Below, piece by piece: positions 11,051 through 22,199 of a stretch of DNA of 34,505 bases. Below the pieces are notes generated by a model. The model saw nothing but the letters and a program-made list of their open reading frames with translations, had not been told where the DNA came from and did no database searches. The stretch's first letter is position 1, and every line of letters begins with the position of its first letter. The position numbers were made by a program, and so were the translations under genes. The stretch lies in NCBI GenBank assembly GCA_032718475.1, contig JAUCBJ010001053.1, positions 1 to 34,505 on the forward strand, in the 5' to 3' direction. Origin of the DNA: Nemertoderma westbladi. Its lineage: Eukaryota; Xenacoelomorpha; Nemertodermatida; Nemertodermatidae.

Positions 11051-11366
11051 CTGGTGACCCAGACGCCGAACTCATTTTACAAAACAAAAACACACGCGAT
11101 GGATCAAAACGACATACAGCTACTAGCCCAGGCCTTCAAAAACCTAACAACGCATCGCCTGTCACTGATCCATCTCCTGCACCAGTAATTTCGTCCGTTT
11201 CTGTCAAACTCCCTGTGTTCTGGACAGTCGAACCAGAAGTTTGGTTTGCTCAAGTGGAGGCGCAGGTTGAAACGGGAACACCCCCGATTACTGTCAACAA
11301 GACAAAGTTTAATTACATCGTTGCAGCTCTGGACAATGCCAACTGCTAAAGAAGTTAGATCGATTA
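11051..11366 (+). pseudogene. Ty3/gypsy retrotransposon leader and gag fragment, decayed
   Basis: CTGGTGACCCAGACGCCGAA (11051-11070) resembles the segment just inside the 5' LTR of many metazoan Ty3/gypsy elements. An ATG at 11099 opens a gag-like frame. After a frameshift near 11140, the text KLPVFWTVEPEVWFAQVEAQ and then KFNYIVAAL is typical of the gypsy gag N-terminus (family form: LP.FW..dPe.WF.qvEa.F). A further frameshift near 11340 precedes TAKEVR. The fragment then runs into a TTA/TA microsatellite (11363-11400), and the rest of gag and all of pol are missing. No flanking LTR was identified. Confidence 0.75.
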
Positions 11367-11368
11367 TT

Positions 11369-11400
<32 letters not shown>
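11363..11400. repeat. (ATT)n(AT)n microsatellite
   Basis: Uninterrupted ATT triplets followed by AT dinucleotides, directly joined to the broken gag fragment. Confidence 0.9.
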
Positions 11401-11414
11401 AGCTTTCCCACTAT

Positions 11415-11570
11415 TAGGGCCACCTTTTAAAGGTCCAATGGCCCTTAAATGGCCTTGGGCTTGGAGCAATGGCCCTAATCCTACTACGATGGCCCAAAAG
11501 GTACACGTCCTCTTAGGGCAAATATGGCCCACCTAGAACAAAATGGCCCAATCTAGGCATAATGGCCCAA
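11415..11570. repeat. Irregular array of the ATGGCCC word
   Basis: The word ATGGCCC or close variants occur about eight times in ~150 bp at irregular spacing. Looser GGCC-word fields occur at 13150-13575, 18120-18210, 18530-18600, 18960-19100 and 19785-19830. No coding content. Confidence 0.6.
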
Positions 11571-12394
11571 AATAAACAATTACAAGGAAATTGCCTTTAG
11601 TTCTTATGAATTTAACTTGCACCCCTAGCGGTAAACAATAGTATTTATTATCAATTTAATTCTACAGCCAAAAATGCCTTTGCAGATATTTTAAAAAATA
11701 TATATATCTCCAATAACGCATACAATTCACTTTTGTGTAATTTCTGATTATGAGTTGTACAATAAGTAGTTTTTAGACGATTTTAAGTCTTTCGTTATAG
11801 ATAATTATTATCACTTATGACCGACAGTCAAAAACGCGGATGTGATTTCTCGAGTTAATGGCGCAAAGTGACCGGAAGCACACAAATTGTGTTTTTTAGA
11901 TGATTTAAAAAATTAATTTATTTAAATTTCAAACATTAGTGGCGGTGTTTTCTACCCAAAACAATAAACAATACCTTTTCACTAATGGTCAATTTGCGCC
12001 ACTATTTGGATGTCTCAGCCGTTTGAAGATCGAAACTTGTGCAAACAAAATATGTTAAATTGTTTTAACGTTAAAAAGAGCGTTTAAAATTTGTGCTTTT
12101 TTAAGAAATAATGTATGACCGTTCGGTACCTCTAGGGAGGATAACTTATCACTATTTCGCGTACTATACACTTCATTATTAACATTTTGTCATTGGTGGG
12201 GGATTAGTTTATAGACTAGCCTAAATACATCTTACGACCCCTACGAATTCCATCCCCCACCAGTAATTATTATATTGGAGACATAAATATAGACGTTTTG
12301 CCTCTTACCCTAATGTAACAATTATCTATAGGCCTATTAAATATAATGTGAATTTTATCCCGTATTATTTAAATCTAATAAATATTTACATCAT
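11571..12394. other. No gene recognised
   Basis: AT-rich non-coding sequence without clear repeats. Confidence 0.5.
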
Positions 12395-12570
12395 TGTGTG
12401 CTAAGTAGCACTTTGCAGCGTTATGACCCGAGTTTATTTATGTACCGAGCGAGCGCAGCGAGAGAGGTTTACATCAATAAACAAGGGTCTTTAACGCTGA
12501 AAAGTGACCTTTGCAAGCAATGATGTATGTAATTTTGTTACATTATGTCAATTTATCAGCGTTCGGTTTG
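12395..12570. repeat. Dispersed cruciform-type repeat, copy 2
   Basis: Same block order as 2335-2525: AGTAGCACTTTGCAGCG, then GTACCGAGCGAGCGCAGCGA, then GGGTCTTTAACGCTG, then GTTACATTATGTCAA. The first and third blocks are partly complementary, so the ~140-bp core can fold back on itself. Confidence 0.6.
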
Positions 12571-13031
12571 TGAAGAAAGGATTTTATGGTTGCTCATTTA
12601 TACATTTTAATCATGTACTATATCGAATATAAGTGAAATTTATTAACAGGTACACAGTATTAATTATACATTTAAATCTAATTAAAGTTTATTGGAAGTT
12701 ATCTCCTGCTTGGATGTGATAAATCATTAATCCATCTTGACTATAGTCGACTGAAGCAAACTTATTCACCATCTGTATTATCCGTTCAGTTTTAATGAAC
12801 ACTGTCGTCACTTTCTTTGGTTAATTTAGTGTCTTCTATTGGACGTTTCGCCATAATGGATTACAGTACATGAAAACAATTATTTACATCCAGTAGCTAG
12901 TCCCGTCACTGCAAATTGGATAATAAAGCTGCAATCATTAACATAAATGGAAATATTACATTCTGGTATACGGTAATTGAAGTTGTTTCCATGTCATTGA
13001 TTACTTTGCAACGTTCCGTCCTATAGGCCGC

Positions 13032-13060
13032 AACGCTGCAAAGTAGTACTTTGCAGCGTT
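13032..13060. repeat. 29-bp perfect palindrome
   Basis: Arms AACGCTGCAAAGTA and TACTTTGCAGCGTT around a single G. The right arm is the same ACTTTGCAGCGTTATGA word that opens the cruciform repeat at 12410. An inverted copy of the GTTGACATAATGTAA end sequence follows at 13074-13090. Together with 12538-12566 this could bound a ~550-bp member of the MITE-like family seen at 2491-2814. Confidence 0.6.
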
Positions 13061-13149
13061 ATGAGTAATGTTAAGTTGACATAATGTAATAAAATATATT
13101 GTAACAAACATTTTATTTTTTTTATTTTTAGATAATCTAAATAATATTG

Positions 13150-13575
13150 GGTGGCTCCAAGGGGACATTGTCTTGTAAGAACCATTATATTTTTTAGTGG
13201 CCCTTTATGAACAGTGACTATAATTAAGGCCATTTCGAACTTTTGGCTCAAATGGAACATGGTCTTGCATGGGCCATTGCCTTTTCAAAGGCGTTTGATA
13301 AAAATTGGCTAATATCGGGCCACATTATAGTTGAGTGGCTCCAAGCGACACTATCCAATATGGGCCATTTCAGATTTGAATGGCTTTAAGGGAAAATTGC
13401 CTAATATATATGAAATATATTTTATATTTAAGTAGCTCTAATGGACAATGTCTTCTAAGAGCCATTTCATTTTTTGGTGGCCCTTTATGAACAGTGTCCA
13501 ATAGAGGTAATTTTGAATTTTAGTGGCTCCAATGGAATATTGTATTGCATGGGACAATCCTTTTTAAAGGTTTTT
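13150..13575. repeat. Degenerate GGCC/TGGCTCC-word repeat region
   Basis: Two approximate direct copies: GTGGCTCCAAGGGGACA..GTGGCCCTTTATGAACAGTG (about 13151-13217) and a variant at ~13432-13500, with TGGCTCCA.. words between and after. Ancient tandem or duplicated repeat, non-coding. Confidence 0.5.
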
Positions 13576-13866
13576 ATAAATATATTCAAATTAAATTAAA
13601 CAGTATTAGATAAAGCGGTTTTTTTGTGAGAGAAATCCAGAAGTCCAATTTTTTCTTTTGAAAAATAGCTTTTATCATGAGGTTTTTATTCTAGAACATT
13701 TGAAATTTTGACAGTAAGATTGTAGCTAGAAATTTTGATTTTCAAATTGTATGTATTTAATTCCAAACATATGGAGTAAAATGAACAACATGGTTATTAA
13801 AAGTTTTACAAAATAAATAAAATAATATATAAAATATTGTGCTATTAAAAAGTTTTATTTGGTTGT

Positions 13867-13883
13867 GGGGGGGGGGGGGGGGG
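13867..13883. repeat. G17 homopolymer at the 3' edge of the LINE
   Basis: Seventeen consecutive G lie immediately next to the stop codon of the LINE reading frame on the opposite strand. Confidence 0.95.
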
Positions 13884-15876
13884 TCATTGGTTTAGGGTAA
13901 GGACCGCAAGAAACATCCCTGTACGGAGGCCCGAACTGGTTGCTGGGATACCCGGGCACATTGTATAGTGCTCCGAGCTGATTGCTGATTGGCCACACAA
14001 TAAACAGCGACACTCCTCGATTGGCCGCCAACAGTTCCGAGTGGCACATAGTTTATGATGGTAACCGTTGGCTACCAGCTGACCGGCTACCCGACGCCTA
14101 TAACCAGTTAGATTGACCGGGTTAATAGCTGAGGAGTCGGGGTGGTCAATACTGGAAAGGATTGCGGTCGACGATGCGTATTTACTGATTCCAAACCAGA
14201 GTTTCCAATAAAACGCACGTATGCGGTGGATGTGGTCGAGTTCGATTATATTTGGTTCTGTAGCGAAAATGTTGCAGCCGTAAGAAACAGACGGTAGGAC
14301 GATCGCTAGCCATATTTTCCTTGCTGTGGCAATCGAGACAACGTTAAGTTTTACCTTTATTGCAATTCGCGTACAACAGGCAATCCCCTTGCGATACAGG
14401 TGGTCGTAATGGGACCTAGGTCCGTTTTTGGTTGATAGCGTCACACCGAGATATTCGAATGAAGGTTGAAACTCGATGGGGGAACCATTGTATATCAGAA
14501 CATCGCTTCGAGCCAACCGGCCACCGTTGCGAAATTTAACAGCTTTGGTTTTCGATATGTTGACCTTTAGATCGTTGACCTCGCAATATTCAGATAGTTT
14601 GTTTAGTCCATCCTGTACAACGGCTATGGATTCACCGGCAATAACGAGATCGTCTGCATACATAATTACCCAACAAGCTGCGATAGCAATGAATGCAGGT
14701 AGATCGGCGACGAGGAGGCTGAACAACAGGGGTGAGAGTCGGTCACCTTGAACAACTCCGATCGATTGACTTATTGGGTCCATGATATACGGTCCAATGC
14801 AGATACATACAAAGTTAACGGCAATGAGGGCCCATATCACACGTATGAACTTCCTGCTAACTCCGTAACTGGACAGCTTCTTGCATAGGATCTCTCTGTT
14901 TACGGAGTCGAAAGCTTTAGAGAAATCCACGAATACACAGTATAAATGTCCACCTGATGGTGATAGGGCTTCATTTATTCGGTCGTAGAGGCATTTAACG
15001 GCCATAATCGTAGATCTGGCTGTGCGGAAACCGTATTGTTGCTCTGGTAAGATACCGAATAGCTCGGCCCATTTATATAGTCTCGAGCTTAGTATGGCGG
15101 TATATGTTTTTAATAAACATGATAGAAGCGCTATACCCCTATAGCTGTCGGGAGAGGATTTCGCTCCTTTCCCCTTGAACAGAGGGAGTAAATAGGAGGC
15201 GAGCCACGCAGTCGGGCAACTCGCTGTTGTGAAGCACAGCGAGAATAGTGCGAGTAGATATGGGAGGAGATGGCCGAAACCCCACTTCAGAGATTCGTTG
15301 GTTACTCCATCGGGCCCGGCTGCTTTGTTTAGTTTCTGATTCGAGACCGCCGCGGTAATTTCCTCGGCTCTGATTGGCGCATCGAGATAGTTGCTTGGAT
15401 TTTCAGGTAGGTCTGGCAGGTTCGGAGCGCGGGTTGCTGTCAGCAGTTTGCTGAAATGGGTAAGCCACGATTCTTGTGGAACTTGGTGTGCAACAGGTTT
15501 CGGTTGTGGACCTTTCAATATGTTCCAAAACGAGGTTTTGTCAGACTCACAGTCCTCGATCAGTTTGTGTTCCTTCCTCGCCTGGAACAATTTTCTCTTG
15601 TTTGTTAACATGTGTTTGTATTCTCGTTTCTGATCACTATAGGTTCTATATGTACAAATTGATGGTCTTTCTCGCACGGCATGTAGACTCGATGTCAGTT
15701 TCTTCCTTGCGGCATGACATTGTCTGTCAAACCAAGGTTTTGATTTTCGTGGGGTTGGTGTGGTTGAAGAGTTGATTATAGCTGATGTAATATATGAGCA
15801 TGCAGAGTTGACTCCTTCATGAAGTGCCGATTGGAACTCGTCTGGAAATTTTGATTTTGTATTAGCTAATACCTTT
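13884..15876 (-). mobile_element. 5'-truncated LINE (non-LTR retrotransposon) with intact reverse transcriptase ORF
   Basis: The open frame runs from the TAA codons near 15880 to a stop at 13884, with no lesion. Upstream of residue 1 of the longest start-to-stop frame (15677, a GTG and not a real start), the text PWFDRQCHAARKKL is the usual link between endonuclease and RT. The RT core contains NKAAGPDGV, SYRGIALLS, QQYGFRTARST, VFVDFSKAFDSVNRE (first catalytic Asp), GVVQGDRLSPLLF and VIMYADD (catalytic pair), the order of all LINE RTs. A C-terminal CRCLLC..H....C motif resembles the zinc knuckle at the end of many LINE ORFs. The endonuclease domain is missing (5' truncation). The clade cannot be fixed by eye; a Jockey/I/L2-type element is likely. 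No poly(A) or short-repeat tail was identified; the frame ends against a poly(G) tract. Confidence 0.9.
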
Positions 15877-16194
15877 TATTAGCTAGTGAAACAATAAAAA
15901 TTTAAGATTAAAAAAAAATTTCTTGTTGAAATTACTTTAATCATTGCTTTTATTATTTATTAGCTACCATAAATTTTACTAGATATCAGGATAATTTAAT
16001 TGAAAATTTCAAAAATTTTAAGACCGCGTTTACACTATACTACCGAGTCAAAGTCAAGGTCAAATTCAAAAGAAAATAAATATAGCTAGCTAGCAATAAT
16101 AAATAATAATACATTATATAGGCCTAATATAATACATAAGGGCATTCTAGAAAAAATTAATTTCATGTGATATGTTTTACATTTTGTCTTTTAA

Positions 16195-17650
16195 AACCCT
16201 ATTAGTACCGGGCTATAAAATGCTGTACAAATAGCGGGGGGGGGGGGGGGGGGGGTCATATTGACCCCTCCCTCTAAAATCTACAAATATTAACGAAAAC
16301 GTCTGAATTTACTGGGGTGGTAATATTGCAGCACCAAAATTACAAGTAGTGCACAATTTTCACAAAATTTGAAAGTTACATTTTTCGGCTAATTGTTTTT
16401 CAATATAGGTTTTCTGGGGCGCAAAATACATTGGAAAATATTTAAAAATAATATGATTACCATAAATGGCTGTTTAGTCCTCTCTGCGAAGGAAAAAAAT
16501 GAAAAAACAAGTAACCAGCACTTTTCAGTTAGAACACAAAATTTTTAATTCACTTATATGATGCTATAAATTCACATTGTCAGGTTTTCTAGGGCGCTGA
16601 TTCTAATGGAATACATTTCAAATATGCCAGATCATTGCTACTTGTATTTTTCGGCGTAATTTGACAAATTGTGGTGCTAGCAACAAATTTCGTACCCATC
16701 ACCAAAAAGTACAAGTTTGCGATGTCCAGTGCTGTTTTTATTGATTCCATCGGATTCAGGACCCTCATGAACCCGTATAACGCAAGAAACAAGATGATAC
16801 TATCTACTGATCAATTTACTCATTTTCCAAAATTTGGTGCTGGCACAACAATTTTCACCCACCGGCGAAAAATACAAGTTTGAAAACTCTTATAAAATTT
16901 TTACTGTTTCCATTGAATTCAGAACCCTAACAAACCCGTATAACGCAAGAAACAAGATGGCACAATCAATTGATATATTTGATGGTTTTCAAAATTTGGT
17001 GCTAGCACCACATTTTGCTCCCACTTCCGAAAAATACAAGTTTGAGATGTCTAGATCGATAATTATATATTCCATTGAATTCAGAACAGCCATAAACCTC
17101 TAAAATGAAAGAAATAAATTGTCACAAGCAATTTTATCTATTGAATGGATTTTCAAAATTTCGTGCTAGCACCAAAATTTGCACACAGCACCGAAAAATA
17201 CAAGTTTGATACGCTTGGTGCAACTCGTATATATTTCATCGAAACCAGAACCCCAAAAAGAACCCCAATTGCGTAAAAAACAAGTTTCAAACAATCAATT
17301 TACAAAATTGACATATTTCAAAATTTGGTGCTGGCACCAAAATTTGGCACCCGCCGAAAAAAACAAGTTTGAAATTTCTAAATCAATTTATATGAATTCC
17401 ATCCAATTGCTAAGACCAAAAAACCGGTGTAAATAAAAAATAGAGATGTTACAATTCATATTTAATGAAATGTAATTTTCAAAAAACGTCTCAAAAAAAG
17501 TGCCAAAAGTAGGGTTAAAAAATGGTGCTATAACTCGAAAACTACCCAATATTTTTGAAAACGGTTTTCACTACTAGGAATACAATAGATTTTTAGGAAA
17601 AGTCATAAAATTTCAGATTCCCAACTGCGTTTGTTTCAGAATTATAATAA
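16195..17650. repeat. Left arm of the large inverted repeat
   Basis: Nearly collinear reverse complement of 20205-21554. The outer end is AACCCTATTAGTACCGGG, with TATAAAATGCTGTACAAATA then a G20 run (16236-16255). The inner end reaches the AGAATTATAATAAAAAA region near 17650. Similarity is high by eye with scattered substitutions and small indels. It contains the tandem ~162-bp units. Confidence 0.8.
16700..17410 (+). repeat. Tandem array of five ~162-bp units
   Basis: The word TACAAGTTTG recurs with its ACAAG at 16711, 16874, 17036, 17200 and 17363, a period of 162-164 bp. Each unit also has ATTCCAT.GAATTCAGAA, AAGAAACAAG and AAAATTTGGTGCTAGCACC. Units are diverged from each other. Two consecutive units are in the same reading frame (54 codons apart) and give similar peptides with EKYKFE, SIEFRT and FQNLVLAP. 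The same array, inverted, lies in 20409-21060. Confidence 0.75.
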
Positions 17651-17744
17651 AAAAACCACGGGATGGGGGTCATATTGGCCCCCTCCCCCCCAGGTTTAAT
17701 AGGGTTAACTTTGACTTTGACTCGGTAGTGTGAACGCGGCCTAA

Positions 17745-18772
17745 AAAGTTATTTTATTCATTTTATATACGTATTATATCCATCCCGTTCTTTTTAAATA
17801 CTAACCAGGCCTTTGTCTAAAAAAATATTTGTTCTAGAACATTAATTTTTTCAAAATAAAATGGCTAAATTTCAAAAAAACTAAATTATCAAAAACTAGC
17901 TAGTAAATATTTAATTTGGTGAGAGGTGTATGCATACTGAACCAGTACCCACTATTTTACAGTCAAAATAGCCAAGTTGCTATAAAAGTTTCCGGCCACT
18001 TTGCTGGTGAAGTTGCTGGTAAAGTTGCCACGTGTAAACATTAAACAGCGATTAAATTAAATTGCTCCAAACACATTGCTAGTTGCCGAGAAAGTTGCTC
18101 TAAAAGTTGCCACGTGTAAACAGGCCTTTAGGACAGGGGGCATTGTTTTGTAGGGGCCATATCCTTTTTAATGGCCTTTTAAGTACATGGTCTAAAGTAG
18201 GCCATTTTGCTGCTATTAAAATTCAATAAACATGTCCACTTTCAGTGAGAAATAGTAAATAAATTCAGAAAATAAAAAAAGTTAATGAAAATATAAATCG
18301 TAAGATCGATATTATGAAATGTAAGCAAATAAGACAATACCGATGGATCGTAATATTGTTATTTTCGCAGACTACATATTAAATTTAGAAATGAAGCGAC
18401 ATATTAAACACCTTTAACTAAGAATTATATTTTGTCATGAAATCGGCTATTTCTCCGCCGATTTTTGCTGGAATGATTTGAAATTTGTTCAGAAATGTTG
18501 ACACTTGTTCAGAATACCATTTGCACAAAAAGGCACTTTTGGCCACAGCAGAGTGCCATTTTGTGGCCTATTTTTTTAATTATTTGGTTTGGCCATTTTT
18601 AAACACACCAGACGATAATTAGTACCACAAAAAATAACTTTCAAATATAGTTTAAGATTTCAAAATGTTTCAGATTTAGTCATTAAAAACGTATGTTAAT
18701 TCTAGGAAAAGTTAAGGGATTTGAATATTGAGTATTTCTGTGAATACAGACTCAGACACACACGGGCACGAT
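17745..18772. other. Repeat-derived spacer, no gene
   Basis: The spacer holds a GTTGC-rich segment (17970-18125) with the 20-mer AAAGTTGCCACGTGTAAACA twice (18021-18040 and 18103-18122), probably the end of another MITE, plus GGCC-word fields near 18125-18210 and 18530-18600. No coding region was seen. Confidence 0.5.
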
Positions 18773-19037
18773 GTTACCCCCCCCCCCCCCCCCTCCCCCA
18801 TACTTCCCAGTCCCACCGTTGTTAACAACAGTTATTGTATCATATAATAAAAAATATAGGTCTACATCCACTAAAGTGCCCATCGTGAAGTGAAATCCCA
18901 AGTGAAGTGCGATATCAAGATTTCCTTAGAATATGCCCTGAATTAGAAATACAGAGATATGAAATGGCCCTAAAACCTAAAACAAATATATTAAATGGCC
19001 TTCCTAGGAAAATACACCCAGATTAGATTGAGTTCAT
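18773..19037. repeat. Direct repeat U, copy 1, with C17 tract
   Basis: Matches 19641-19857 in order: GTTAC + C tract + TCCCC.CATAC, CAGTTATTGTAT, GATATCAAGATTTCCTTAGA, ATGGCCCTAAAACC, AATGGCCTTCCTAGGAAAAT and GATTGAGTTCAT. Copy 1 carries 17 consecutive C (18777-18793), where copy 2 has only short C runs. Confidence 0.75.
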
Positions 19038-19198
19038 AATCTACAGTTAATTATATTAAATTTATTAACAGTGGCCCCTTTATAATATCAAAATATAAAA
19101 TATGGCCCTAAATTCATAAATTAACTTTATTGATGTCTATTGGCAGAAATAGGCTGGCAGACAGACATGTGTCAAACGGAAGAGGCAGGGGGAAGGAT

Positions 19199-19640
19199 AA
19201 TTGGGATTACAATCAGAGATGTGAGGCAAAGGTGGCTTCTACTGCTTGCCTTGCCATTTGCCCATTGCCTTAAAAGTTAATAATAAAAGTAAGTAATAAT
19301 AGTAAAGTGAAATCCTCCTCCAGTTTCGTTATTTATGATACGTTAAGCTGAAACTTGTGAAATCAATACTATAATACAACCTGCGCTGCATCATTGGGGA
19401 GAAACTGATCCATGGGGCCTATGCAGATTTTTAAGTTTTTTATATGCAGTTTTAAATTTCACAAAATTTAAAACCTTCGATATTTAATATTTTATAATCA
19501 TTTTGACGTGATACCTGGCTATCATTATAGTAATAATTAAGGTGCATAATACTAGCTCAGGCACATTTTCCATTCAAAAACGTGCATTTATAATCTCTGT
19601 ACCTGTAAATTTCAGATTATATCAGGCTCAGCATATTATA
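19199..19640 (+). repeat. LINE-associated repeat A, copy 1
   Basis: Matches the reverse complement of 23588-23996, and its first ~90 bp match 32292-32383. Shared words are TGTGAGGCAAAGGTGGCTTC, CTTGCCATTTGCCCAT, AAATCCTCCTCCAGTTTCG, CTGCATCATTGGGGAGAAAC and CTCAGCATATTATA. In the 23.6-kb copy this last word is the beginning of the LINE reading frame, so the repeat is probably the region just upstream of that LINE's RT. It lies exactly between the two U repeats. Confidence 0.7.
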
Positions 19641-19857
19641 GTTAACCCCCTCCCCTCATACCTCCCATACCGTTGTTTACAGCAGTTATTGTATTATATA
19701 ATAAATAATATCCACCAAAATCCCAATTGAAGTGTGATATCAAGATTTCCTTAGAATATTCCCTGAATTAGAAATACGGAGATATGGCCCTAAAACCTAA
19801 AACAAATATATTAAATGGCCTTCCTAGGAAAATACACCAATGTTCGATTGAGTTCAT
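19641..19857. repeat. Direct repeat U, copy 2
   Basis: Second copy of the 18773-19037 unit, starting GTTAACCCCCTCCCC immediately at the end of repeat A and ending GATTGAGTTCAT. Confidence 0.75.
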
Positions 19858-20204
19858 TTTACGGGGTGCTTCAAGAGGGGCATGGCACTTCTCCGAAGAG
19901 ACAAATTTTAGATTTTTCGATTCTACTTCGTATAAGACATTTTCTTTTTCTTAATACGGAAATTTATTTTTAATGATGATGTGTAATGATCAGTTTTAGT
20001 GATGTATGCGCTTGCATACATCAATTTCTTGCTACGAATGTGTTGTTCAAAAACCCGTTCGAGTAACAACATAACAACATAAATAATTATAACACCTACT
20101 TTTGGTCTACAAATGTAGACCTTGAGCGCTATTGGGTTTTAATTCTATCTAATTTTAGGGCTAGCAATAATTATAGTTTTAATGTTAAGACCAAAGACTT
20201 TTTT
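19858..20204. other. No gene recognised
   Basis: Non-coding spacer. A small perfect hairpin, GGTCTAC AAAT GTAGACC, lies at 20104-20121. Confidence 0.5.
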
Positions 20205-21554
20205 ATTATAATTCTGAAACAAACGCAGTTGGGAATCTGAAATTTTATGACTTTTCCTAAAAATCTATGTCTTCCTATTAGTGAAAACCGTTTTCAAAAA
20301 TATTGGGTAGTTTTCGAGTTATAGCACCATTTTTGAACCCTACTTTTGGCACTTTTTTTGAGACGTTTTTTGAAAATTACATTTCATTAAATATTAATTG
20401 TAACATCTCTATTTTTGATTTACACCGATGTTTTGGTGTTGCAATTGGATGGAATTCATATAAATTGATTTAGAAATTTCAAACTTGTTTTTTTCGGGGG
20501 TGCCAAATTTTGGTGCCATCACCAAATTTTGAAATATGTCAATTTTGTAAATTAAATGTTGGAAACTTTTGTTTTTTACGCAATTGGAGTTTTTTGGGGT
20601 TCTGGTTTCGATGAAATATATAGGAGTTGCACCAAGCGTATCAATCTTGTATTTTTCGGTGCTGTGTGCAAATTTTGGTGCTAGCACGAAATTTTGAAAA
20701 TCCATTCAATAGATAAAATTGCTTGTGACAATTTATTTCTTGCATTTTTGAGGTTTATGGCTGTTCTGAATTGAATGGAATATATAATTATCGAACTAGA
20801 CATCTCAAACTTGTATTTTTCGGAAGTGGGTGCAAAATGTGGTACTAGCACCAAATTTTGAAAACCATCAAATATATCAATTGATTGTGTCACCTTGTTT
20901 CTTGCGTTTTACGGGTTTGTTAGGGTTCTGAATTCAATGGAATCAGTAAAAACAGCACTGGAGATCGCAAACTTGTACTTTTTGGTGATGGGTACGAAAT
21001 TTGGTGCCAGCACCAAAATTAGCCAAATTACGCCGAAAAATACAAGTAGCCATGATCTGGCATATTTGAAATGTATTCCATTAGAACCAGCGCCCTAGAA
21101 AACCTGAAAATGTCAATTTATAGCATCGTATAAGTGAATTAAAAATTTTGTGTTCTAACTGAAAAGTGCTGGTTACTTGTTTTTTCATTTTTTTCCTACG
21201 CAGAGAGGACTAAACAGCCATTTATGGTAATCATATCATTTTAAATATTTTCCAATGTATTTTGCGCACCAGAAAACCTGTATTAAAAGACAATTAGCCG
21301 AAAAATGTAACTTTCAAAATTTGTGAAAATTGCGCACTACTTGTAATTTTGGTGCTGCAATATTACCACCCCAGTACATTTTTTCGAAAATGTTTTTTTT
21401 CGGTCGGATCCAGACTAGTGATACCTATGTACAAACAAAAAATCAGACGTTTTCGTTAATATTTGTAGATTTTAGAGGGAGGGGTCAATATGACCCCCCC
21501 CCCCCCCCCCCCCGGTATTTGTACAGCATTTTATAGCCCGGTACTAATAGGGTT
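20205..21554. repeat. Right arm of the large inverted repeat
   Basis: Reverse complement of 16195-17650, with the ~162-bp units on the minus strand and a C20 run (21494-21513) that matches the G20 run of the left arm in length. It ends TACTAATAGGGTTAA. Unlike the left arm it is not bracketed by the CCGCGTTYACAC ends. Confidence 0.8.
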
Positions 21555-22199
21555 AAAGGAGCAAGTTAGTAAAGGAGCAGGTTACAGAAGCATGTTGGCG
21601 AAACCAAAACAATATACGAAAGTTAACACATTTTACAAGAATATGCAGGTTACTTAATTGGGCCTTGGTTCTTTATTTTGTACTCACCCCTAATATTGTC
21701 TCTAATTGATAAAAAGGTATCTGGAGATGTATTAAGAATTATAAGATCCTTGAAGAATAACTCTAATAATTTTTGTCGTCAAATGAAACGTAGACCTACG
21801 GATGCATCAACGGAAGAGGTGAAGTCACTTATCCTAGATCAATCAAAATGAGGTAGCTGCTTGTATAAGGAATCCTACAATTGTTTAGTCACATTGGAAG
21901 AACAATATTACAGGCGTGCATTAATGTGTGCAATGCGTGCATGTGTTAGCCTATGTTCGGGGTGTATTCTAATTATGTTCTAACTGTGTTCTCGTATGTT
22001 CCCTTATGTTCTATAATTATTTCTATCCGGCGTGCAAAGGCTTGATCCAGACCCCTCTAACCATCTCACAATCCAGTCAGGCAGCCTTAGATTTGGCAAA
22101 AATGGAATCTGCGTCGATAACATCATATAATATGCTACTACTACTACTACTAGGATCGGCATGCTGCATTGCAGCTGCATTTTTAAGAATGCTGTGCCG
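21555..22199. other. No gene recognised
   Basis: Non-coding stretch between the inverted repeat and the second LINE, ending in a (CTA)n microsatellite around 22134-22153. Confidence 0.5.

Larger units (their letters stand above)
16021..17742. mobile_element. MITE-like element with CCGCGTTYACAC ends enclosing the left repeat arm
   Basis: The left end (16021-16057) and the reverse complement of the right end (17709-17742) share CCGCGTTYACAC and TACCGAGTCAAAGTCAA, differing by a 5-bp TATAC insertion on the left. They enclose the whole left arm of the large inverted repeat. No transposase was seen. A target duplication is not clear. Confidence 0.6.

Noticed and set aside
14476-15775. Open frames antisense to the first LINE
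   Set aside because: They mirror the coding strand of the reverse transcriptase and have no content of their own.
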